This document shows positions 58,763 to 64,000 of a stretch of DNA of 64,000 nucleotides, one piece after another; the first letter of the stretch is position 1; the number at the start of each line of letters is the position of its first letter. Under the pieces are notes generated by a model that worked only from the letters and a program-made list of their open reading frames with translations, did not search any database and was not told the DNA's origin. Source of the DNA: Nonomuraea muscovyensis (GTDB lineage Bacteria > Actinomycetota > Actinomycetes > Streptosporangiales > Streptosporangiaceae). The stretch spans positions 496,001-560,000 of the forward strand of contig NZ_JACHJB010000003.1 in the NCBI RefSeq assembly GCF_014207745.1, given 5' to 3'. The position numbers and the translations under genes were made by a program.

Positions 58763-59181
58763 CTCAGGGAGCTCCGTACGGGGGACACGGGCGTGTCGCG
58801 AGGATAACGCGGCGGCCGGCACCTGTCCGCCCCTTACGCCGACTCGTCGGCGGTCTCTGCAACTTCGTGCAGTTGCAGGTTTGCACATTGCCGTCCCGCG
58901 CGAGGGTCCTCCACGCTGGGTCGAGAGTCGGCAACCACCGGGCCACGGCTGTGCGGAGCCATCAGGACGCGGAGGGGGGTTCGGTGGCGCCACGCGCTTG
59001 CGCGCCCCGGATGCCGGTGGCCGGAGGATGGGACGGATCACCGACCGTCCCATCCCCCGGCTCTTTCGATGCCGGGAGTACGACGGGCCGTGGGGGTCAT
59101 CGTCCTCCCGGCATCGGTGCTGTTTGGAGCCAGGCCCTAGACTTGTCTGCGATAAGCGCATCGGCAGGAGGGGGCCGCAGC
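58763..59181. other. Divergent region, regulator / guaB
   Basis: The 419 bases hold a long hairpin at 59026-59055 and a possible guaB -10, TAGACT (59138-59143), without a good -35. No gene is supported; an in-frame extension of guaB to 58867 lacks similarity to the enzyme. Confidence 0.5.
59026..59055 (+). repeat. 11-bp perfect inverted repeat upstream of guaB
   Basis: GGATGGGACGG (59026-59036) and CCGTCCCATCC (59045-59055) pair perfectly with an 8-base loop; flanking CCGG on both sides extends it. It lies upstream of the likely promoter, so an operator is as plausible as an RNA hairpin. Confidence 0.5.
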
Positions 59182-60663
59182 ATGTCCAAGTTCACCGAGA
59201 CAGGTCTGACATTCGACGACGTGCTGCTCGTGCCCGCGTATTCAGACCTCCAGCCCGGTGAGGCGGACACGCGCACGCGGCTGTCCCGGCGCATCACGCT
59301 GTCCATCCCGCTGGTCTCCGCGGCCATGGACACCGTCACCGAGGCCCGCATGGCCGTCTCGATGGCCCGCCAGGGCGGCATCGGCATCCTGCACCGCAAC
59401 CTGTCGGTCGAGGAGCAGGCCCAGCAGGCCGACCTGGTCAAGCGGTCCGAGGCCGGCATGGTCACCAACCCGGTCACCTGCACCCCCGACGACACGCTGG
59501 CCGACGTGGAGCGGCTGTGCGCCACCTACCGGATCTCCGGCGTCCCGGTGACCGCCGTCGACGGCACCCTCGTCGGCATCGTGACCAACCGCGACATGCG
59601 CTTCGAGACCGACCACTCCCGCCCGGTGCGCGAGGTCATGACCCCGATGCCGCTGGTCACCGCGCCGGTCGGCGTCTCGCGCGACGCGGCGTTCACGCTG
59701 CTGCGCAAGAACAAGATCGAAAAACTTCCGCTGGTCGACCCCGACGGCAGGCTGCGCGGCCTGATCACGGTCAAGGACTTCACCAAGAGCGAGCAGTACC
59801 CCCTCGCCACCAAGGACGCCGACGGCCGCCTGGTGGTCGGTGCGGCCATCGGGGTGGGCGGCGACGCGGAGCTGCGCGCCAAGGCGCTGATCGAGGCGGG
59901 CGTCGACGTCGTCGTCGTGGACGTGGCGCACGGCCATTCCAAGGGTCTGGCCGACATGGTCGCCAAGATCAAGTCCAACAGCAAGGTCGACGTCATCGGC
60001 GGCAACATCGCGACCAGGGCCGGCGCCCAGATGCTGGTCGACGCGGGCGCCGACGCGGTCAAGGTCGGCGTGGGCCCCGGCTCCATCTGCACCACCCGCG
60101 TGGTGGCCGGGGTGGGCGCGCCGCAGGTGACCGCCATCCACCAGGCGTCGCTGGCGTGCGCACCGGCCGGGGTGCCGGTGGTCGGCGACGGCGGTCTGCA
60201 GTACTCCGGCGACATCGTCAAGGCCATCGCCGCGGGCGCCGACACCGTCATGCTCGGGTCGCTGCTGGCGGGCTGCGAGGAGTCGCCCGGAGAGCTGATC
60301 TTCATCAACGGCAAGCAGTTCAAGTCCTACCGGGGCATGGGCTCGCTCGGGGCCGTGCGCAACCGTGAGCGGGGCGGCGCCTCCTTCAGCAAGGACCGCT
60401 ACGCCCAGGCCGACGTCGGCGGCGAGGACAAGTACATCCCCGAGGGCATCGAGGGCCAGGTGCCCTACCGCGGTCCGGTCGCGGCCGTCGCCCACCAGCT
60501 CGTCGGCGGGCTGCGCCAGGGCATGTGGTACTCCGGCTGCCGCACCATCGAGCAGATGCACACCGACTGCCAGCTCATGCCGATCACGTCGGCGGGGCTG
60601 AAGGAGAGCCACCCCCACGACATCCAGATGACCGTGGAAGCCCCGAACTATCACAGAAGGTAA
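59182..60663 (+). CDS. guaB: Inosine-5'-monophosphate dehydrogenase
   Basis: It converts IMP to XMP with NAD, the committed step of GTP synthesis. The ATG at 59182 follows CAGGAGGGG and gives 493 residues. The N-terminus is MSKFTETGLTFDDVLLVPAY, two CBS domains lie near residues 95-205, the catalytic Cys303 is in GPGSICTTRVVAG, and the flap region follows with RGGASFSKDRYAQAD. It corresponds to mycobacterial guaB2. guaB3 starts three bases after its stop. Confidence 0.96.
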   Translation: MSKFTETGLTFDDVLLVPAYSDLQPGEADTRTRLSRRITLSIPLVSAAMDTVTEARMAVSMARQGGIGILHRNLSVEEQAQQADLVKRSEAGMVTNPVTCTPDDTLADVERLCATYRISGVPVTAVDGTLVGIVTNRDMRFETDHSRPVREVMTPMPLVTAPVGVSRDAAFTLLRKNKIEKLPLVDPDGRLRGLITVKDFTKSEQYPLATKDADGRLVVGAAIGVGGDAELRAKALIEAGVDVVVVDVAHGHSKGLADMVAKIKSNSKVDVIGGNIATRAGAQMLVDAGADAVKVGVGPGSICTTRVVAGVGAPQVTAIHQASLACAPAGVPVVGDGGLQYSGDIVKAIAAGADTVMLGSLLAGCEESPGELIFINGKQFKSYRGMGSLGAVRNRERGGASFSKDRYAQADVGGEDKYIPEGIEGQVPYRGPVAAVAHQLVGGLRQGMWYSGCRTIEQMHTDCQLMPITSAGLKESHPHDIQMTVEAPNYHRR

Positions 60664-60666
60664 TAC

Positions 60667-61788
60667 ATGACTCAGCAGGTGGAGATCGGCCGGGGGAAGA
60701 CGGGCCGCCGGGCCTACGCGCTGGACGAGATCGGCCTCGTGCCCTCGCGGCGCACCCGTGACCCGGAGGAGGTCTCGATCGCCTGGCAGATCGACGCCTA
60801 CCGGTTCGAGCTGCCCGTCGTCGTCGCGCCCATGGACAGCGTCGTCTCGCCCGCCACCGCCATCGAGATCGGCCGGCTCGGCGGCCTGGCGCCGCTCGAC
60901 CTCGAAGGGCTGTGGACGCGGTACGAAGACCCGCTGCCGCTGCTTGAGGAGTGCGCCGGGCTGGAGGCCGAGGCCGCCACCAGGCGCCTGCAGGAGATCT
61001 ACAACGCGCCGATCAAGGAAGAGCTGATCGGCCGCCGCATCGAGGAGATCCGCGCGTCCGGCGTCACCACCGCGGTCCGCCTGTCGCCGCAGCGCACCGT
61101 CCAGTACCACAAGGCCGTGATCGACGCGGGCGTCGACATCTTCGTCATCCGCGGCACCACGGTCTCCGCCGAGCACGTCTCCGGCCGGGCCGAGCCACTC
61201 AACCTCAAGCAGTTCATCTACGAGCTGGACGTGCCGGTCATCGTGGGCGGCTGCGCCACCTACACGGCGGCCCTGCACCTCATGCGCACGGGCGCGGCGG
61301 GCGTGCTGGTCGGCTTCGGCGGCGGTGCCTCCCACACCACCCGCAACGTCCTCGGTGTCGCCGTGCCCATGGCCACCGCGATCTCCGACGTGGCCGCGGC
61401 CCGCCGCGACTACCTCGACGAGTCGGGCGGCCGCTACGTCCACGTCATCGCCGACGGCGGCATGGGCACCTCCGGCGACATCGCCAAGGCCATCGCCTGC
61501 GGCGCCGACGCCGTCATGGTCGGCTCGCCGCTGGCCCGCGCCACCGAGGCTCCCGGCCACGGCCACCACTGGGGCTCCGAGGCCCACCACCCCGACCTGC
61601 CGCGCGGCCGCCGTGTCAGGTTCGGCACGGTCGGCACGCTGGAGCAGATCCTGCACGGCCCGTCGAGCGTCGCCGACGGCTCGATGAACCTCATGGGCGC
61701 GCTCAAGCGCACCATGGCCTCCACGGGCTACTCCGACATCAAGGAGTTCCAGCGCGTCGAGGTGGTCGTCGCCCCGATGCAGCGCTGA
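60667..61788 (+). CDS. guaB3: GuaB3 family IMP dehydrogenase-related protein
   Basis: The 373-residue product has the TIM-barrel IMPDH fold without CBS domains: PVVVAPMDSVVSPATAIEIG near residue 50 and HVIADGGMGTSGDIAKAIAC near 260, then GHGHHWGSEAHHPDLPRG. The usual catalytic GSICTTR segment is not present, so its reaction may differ; the family has been linked to purine salvage in actinobacteria but is poorly characterised. It is translated from the same transcript as guaB. Confidence 0.93.
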   Translation: MTQQVEIGRGKTGRRAYALDEIGLVPSRRTRDPEEVSIAWQIDAYRFELPVVVAPMDSVVSPATAIEIGRLGGLAPLDLEGLWTRYEDPLPLLEECAGLEAEAATRRLQEIYNAPIKEELIGRRIEEIRASGVTTAVRLSPQRTVQYHKAVIDAGVDIFVIRGTTVSAEHVSGRAEPLNLKQFIYELDVPVIVGGCATYTAALHLMRTGAAGVLVGFGGGASHTTRNVLGVAVPMATAISDVAAARRDYLDESGGRYVHVIADGGMGTSGDIAKAIACGADAVMVGSPLARATEAPGHGHHWGSEAHHPDLPRGRRVRFGTVGTLEQILHGPSSVADGSMNLMGALKRTMASTGYSDIKEFQRVEVVVAPMQR

Positions 61789-61798
61789 CACCCTGGCG

Positions 61799-61829
61799 CC
61801 GGGCCCGCCCGTCTGGTGGGTGGGCCCGG
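61799..61829. terminator. Bidirectional terminator after guaB3
   Basis: CCGGGCCCGCCC (61799-61810) pairs with GGGTGGGCCCGG (61818-61829) with one G-U pair, between two convergent genes. Confidence 0.75.
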
Positions 61830-61830
61830 G

Positions 61831-62289
61831 TCACTCCAGTTCGCCGATGGCGGCCACCGCGTGACCGCCTCCGCCCTTGCACGTCCAGAGGGCTGCCCCG
61901 CCCGCCTGCTTCGGATGCAGCCCGAGAGAGTGAGCTGGACAGGTCGGCCAGATCTTCCCATCCTGCTCGGCGATCACCTCCTGGGCCAGATCGGCGATCA
62001 GGACGAGGGTGGCAACCGGCTCATGCTCTTCGTCGGCACGCAGTCCATAGCTGGAGTACTGACCCTTGTACTCGACGCGCAGGTAGCCGAGGTCGTCCCA
62101 CTCCGGGGTGTCGAAGCCGAGTCGTCCAGCGACACCGGTCGCGGCCATGTCGCGCTGAACGGCGAGCACCGTGTTGTCCAGAACCTCGTTGGTGGTCATG
62201 TCCCGCAGCCTGACGTAGTGCTGGGCGACTTTCGTCGCGGATGCCCCAGTCTGCTGGTCACACCATGATCCCGGGTCGGTAACGGCCAC
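61831..62289 (-). CDS. Conserved hypothetical protein
   Basis: I place the start at the GTG at 62289 (152 residues); the ATG at 62199 (122 residues, MTTNEVLDNTVLAVQRDMAA) is a good alternative, and neither has a clear ribosome-binding site. The core is acidic (LGFDTPEWDDLGYLRVEYKG, EEHEPVATLVLIADLAQEVI). The C-terminal CPAHSLGLHP followed by WTCKGGGGH could bind a metal. No function is known to me. Confidence 0.7.
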   Translation of the reverse strand: MAVTDPGSWCDQQTGASATKVAQHYVRLRDMTTNEVLDNTVLAVQRDMAATGVAGRLGFDTPEWDDLGYLRVEYKGQYSSYGLRADEEHEPVATLVLIADLAQEVIAEQDGKIWPTCPAHSLGLHPKQAGGAALWTCKGGGGHAVAAIGELE

Positions 62290-62603
62290 TCTCGATCGGC
62301 GCCGCCCGCAGACCTGCGAGGTGGGTCCACGGCGACGCCTGTGCCGCTTCGGCCTCCCGCTGTTCGGGACGGGCGCGGGCGATGGCGGCGGGTGCCGGGG
62401 TTCTCGCCGTGTGCTGGCCCGGCTGGGGCTCGAACCGTGGGACATCACCCGGCAGGGCGAGCCCGCCGCCGAGCCGGGCATGCCCGGCCGGCCGCTTACC
62501 CCCGAGGGCCGGTACCAGGGGGTTGAGCCGCTTCGTGGACGACGTGGGTTCCCGGCGGCCCGCCGAGCCGGCGGGCAGGGGGTTACCAAGCGTCCGAGGG
62601 CGC
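62290..62603. other. Gap between two minus-strand genes
   Basis: No gene is supported in these 314 bases. The plus strand is open here and reads RVLARLGLEPWDITRQGEPA near 62405-62465, which looks coding-like, but it has no good start and no recognised family; it may be a remnant. Confidence 0.4.
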
Positions 62604-63350
62604 TCACCGCACGGCTACGAGGATCATGTCATCGCCGACCTGCCACACCGTTCCGACCTCGCTGAATCCGGCGCTGCGCAGCAGGTCCGCGTGTACGGAG
62701 GCCGGCACGTGGTGGTCGCCTCCTCCGTGTCCCGGTCGCGCCTCCCGTTCGGCCAGAAGATCTGCCAGAGCGGGTTCTTCCTCGACGGCGCGCCACCAGG
62801 AACTCCAGTCCTCGTTGTGGACAGCGGCCGACGACTGCCTGACCGCGGCGGCCAGATGGGCGATGGTGGGTTGCTCGTCGTAGAGGTTGTCGGCGTTGAC
62901 GAAGATCCCGCCGGGTCGTAACTGTCCGGCCAGTTCGAGGTACACCTCCGCGAGAACGTCGGGCGGCAGGTAGTGCAGGGCGGTGGTGGACATCGCCGCG
63001 TCCGCCTTCCGGCTCAGCCCGAGGAGGGTCGACCAGCCGGGAACGCCCAGGTCGGCTTCGACGAACCGCGCGGCATCGGGATACCCGCCTCTGGCCAGGG
63101 CGAGGAGAAGCGGGTCCACGTCCACGCCGACGATCTCCGCCGCAGGCAGCCGCCCGGCCATCCGGGCGGACAGGGATCCCGGGCCGCACCCGAGGTCCAG
63201 GATCAGCGGGTCGGCCACGTCGCGGAGGGCGGCGGCGAGCACGTGCCCGATCGTGGCGAAGCGCGACTCGCGGGCGGCGACGTAGCGTTCCTGCTGGGCG
63301 TCCCACCGCTGCAGCCATTCGCGCGCGAGCTGGGGTTCGACAGACTTCAC
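62604..63350 (-). CDS. Class I SAM-dependent methyltransferase
   Basis: The GTG at 63350 (VKSVEPQLAREWLQRWDAQQ, 248 residues) follows GGAGG at about 11 bases. Motif I is LILDLGCGPGSLSARMAGRL near residues 43-62, then VGVDVDPLLLALARGGYPDA and TTALHYLPPDVLAEVYLELA. This is the type-11/12 small-molecule methyltransferase fold; the substrate is unknown. Upstream are TACAGT and a Zur-like sequence, hinting at zinc control. Confidence 0.85.
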   Translation of the reverse strand: MKSVEPQLAREWLQRWDAQQERYVAARESRFATIGHVLAAALRDVADPLILDLGCGPGSLSARMAGRLPAAEIVGVDVDPLLLALARGGYPDAARFVEADLGVPGWSTLLGLSRKADAAMSTTALHYLPPDVLAEVYLELAGQLRPGGIFVNADNLYDEQPTIAHLAAAVRQSSAAVHNEDWSSWWRAVEEEPALADLLAEREARPGHGGGDHHVPASVHADLLRSAGFSEVGTVWQVGDDMILVAVR

Positions 63351-63388
63351 GATTCGGCCTCCAGGGGGATGTCGCATCCGGTGCGCCC

Positions 63389-63394
63389 ACTGTA
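63389..63394 (-). promoter_or_regulatory. Candidate -10 for the methyltransferase gene
   Basis: On the minus strand TACAGT lies 38 bases upstream of the GTG at 63350; the Zur-like site falls just upstream of it, in the -35 spacer. Confidence 0.4.
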
Positions 63395-63398
63395 GCAA

Positions 63399-63413
63399 TG
63401 AAAATCGTTGTCG
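63399..63413. promoter_or_regulatory. Zur-box-like imperfect palindrome
   Basis: TGAAAATCGTTGTCG resembles actinobacterial Zur sites of the type TGAAAATNATTTTCA; five of seven half-site positions agree between the two arms. It overlaps the spacer of the candidate methyltransferase promoter. Confidence 0.4.
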
Positions 63414-63564
63414 CTTTGGGCTGTAGCGTCGCAGCCTGCCGTAGTGCCGGCACTGCGAGCCGCCGAGCCGCCGACGAGCTACCGAGCCCCATCCGGGCCG
63501 CGGGTGGCAGCGTCGACGGCTCGGCCGGCCGCGCCTGCAGCGCGGCGCAGCGCGAAGAACACTC

Positions 63565-64000
63565 CTAGGTGTGGGCGAGCAGGGCCTGGATGGCCCAGTC
63601 AAGGGCCGGGGTGAGGTCTTCCGGGGGTGGCCAGCCGTTGACGATCGCCAGGAGGTGGAGGTAGCGCTGGCGGCGGGGGTCGTTCGCGGTCTCCAGGCGG
63701 GTCAGCAGGCGGTGGCGCAGGGCGGTGTCGTCGGGGCGCCCGAGGCCGCTCGCGTACTGCGTGGCGAGTGCCGCCACGACGGCGTCGGCCTGGGGCGAGG
63801 CGGGATCGACGCCCGCCGTCAGGGCGGGGGCCGCGTGGTCGCGGGCCAGCGCGGCGGCGTCGCGCCGTGGAGCTGCGGCGGGCGTCCGGCCGGCCCGTTG
63901 CTGGTCGGCGGGGTGCTGGTCGGTCGGGTGCTGGTCGGCGGGGTGCTGGTCGGTCGGGTGCTGGTCGGCCCGGTGGTGGTCGGTCGGGTGCTGGCTCGCC
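63565..64000 (-). CDS. C-terminal part of a larger protein, runs off the window
   Basis: The minus-strand frame ending at the TAG of 63565 is open to the window edge. From the upstream side it reads repeats of QHPTD and QHPAD (from 63901 on), an Ala/Arg linker, then a helical domain VVAALATQYASGLGRPDDTA ... YLHLLAIVNGWPPPEDLTP. This C-terminus resembles that of some MerR-type regulators of actinomycetes, an inference from memory of the pattern INGWP. The start and any DNA-binding domain lie outside the window. Confidence 0.65.
   Translation of the reverse strand, partial: ASQHPTDHHRADQHPTDQHPADQHPTDQHPADQQRAGRTPAAAPRRDAAALARDHAAPALTAGVDPASPQADAVVAALATQYASGLGRPDDTALRHRLLTRLETANDPRRQRYLHLLAIVNGWPPPEDLTPALDWAIQALLAHT
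63901..63990. repeat. 15-bp tandem repeats inside the partial minus-strand gene
   Basis: Six consecutive 15-base units of the form CTGGTCGGYSGGGTG (the fifth carries CCGGTG, and the sixth starts GTGGTCGG) encode alternating QHPTD/QHPAD pentapeptides on the minus strand. Confidence 0.85.

Noticed and set aside
58867..59181. N-terminal extension of guaB
   Set aside because: The reading is open but lacks similarity to IMPDH, crosses the palindrome and likely promoter, and the ATG at 59182 has a good ribosome-binding site.
62424..62440. GGTTCGAGCC-like T-arm sequence on the minus strand, possible tRNA or attachment site
   Set aside because: No acceptor, D or anticodon stems can be built around it and no integrase is nearby.
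62321..62665. Plus-strand ORF with a coding-like stretch
   Set aside because: It has no recognisable family, a poor start and overlaps the methyltransferase 3' end; noted only as a possible remnant.

Overview
The window is high-GC DNA with GTG/TTG starts, chained start-stop overlaps and Zn-ribbon S14/S4/L36. The encoded families (DUF1707, DUF5319, GuaB3, class F sortase, a SigD/ShbA-type sigma factor, a groES-groEL1 pair with a His-rich GroEL tail) point to an actinomycete. The gene order fits the order Streptosporangiales (Nonomuraea/Streptosporangium-like); the genus is inference only.

Region 1 (1-22.2 kb) is the str-S10-spc-alpha chromosome core, all on the plus strand: the 3' end of rpsG, fusA, tuf; the S10 operon (rpsJ to rpsQ); the spc operon (rplN to rplO); secY-adk; map; a DUF1707 membrane protein and a small secreted basic protein; then infA-rpmJ, rpsM-rpsK-rpsD, rpoA, rplQ and truA. 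Strong GC hairpins mark most breaks between transcription units, including the classical S10/spc border.

Region 2 (23.1-28.3 kb, minus strand) lies between truA and rplM, where mycobacteria carry ESX-4. It holds a membrane-anchored CAP-domain protein followed by two paralogous proteins. Each paralog has a long Pro/Gly-rich disordered N-terminus, one membrane segment and a two-cysteine outer domain; one carries a 36-bp coding minisatellite.

Region 3 (28.6-31.0 kb) is rplM-rpsI-glmM. Region 4 (31.0-36.8 kb, minus) has coaA, a DUF389 membrane protein and a four-gene ABC-2 type exporter operon (ATPase-permease-ATPase-permease). The last gap of that operon holds four identical 116-bp repeats. Read on the coding strand, each repeat is a 39-codon ORF with its own ribosome-binding site, and its stop overlaps the start of the next; the last one overlaps the permease start.

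Region 5 (37.0-47.6 kb, plus): a PhoX/DUF839 protein, acpS, the NAD(P)HX repair enzyme, alr, an alpha/beta hydrolase and tsaE; then an exported Ala/Thr-rich protein with a class F sortase and a phosphotransferase; then tsaB-rimI-tsaD. The t6A gene set is therefore split by a surface-protein insertion. Region 6 (47.6-53.1 kb): an ECF41-type sigma factor with its divergent epimerase/DoxX-like partners and a matched divergent promoter pair, a 582-residue heptad-repeat coiled-coil protein, and a THUMP-like methyltransferase.

Region 7 (53.2-61.8 kb): groES-groEL under a CIRCE operator, a hypothetical gene, a SigD/ShbA-like sigma factor with a very short possible anti-sigma remnant, DUF5319, a TrmB/LuxR-type regulator, guaB and guaB3. 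This matches the conserved groEL-sigD-guaB2-guaB3 neighbourhood of actinobacteria. Region 8 (61.8-64 kb, minus): a small conserved hypothetical gene, a methyltransferase with a Zur-like site upstream, and the 3' part of a further gene running off the window. No rRNA, tRNA, CRISPR array, transposase or integrase was seen.
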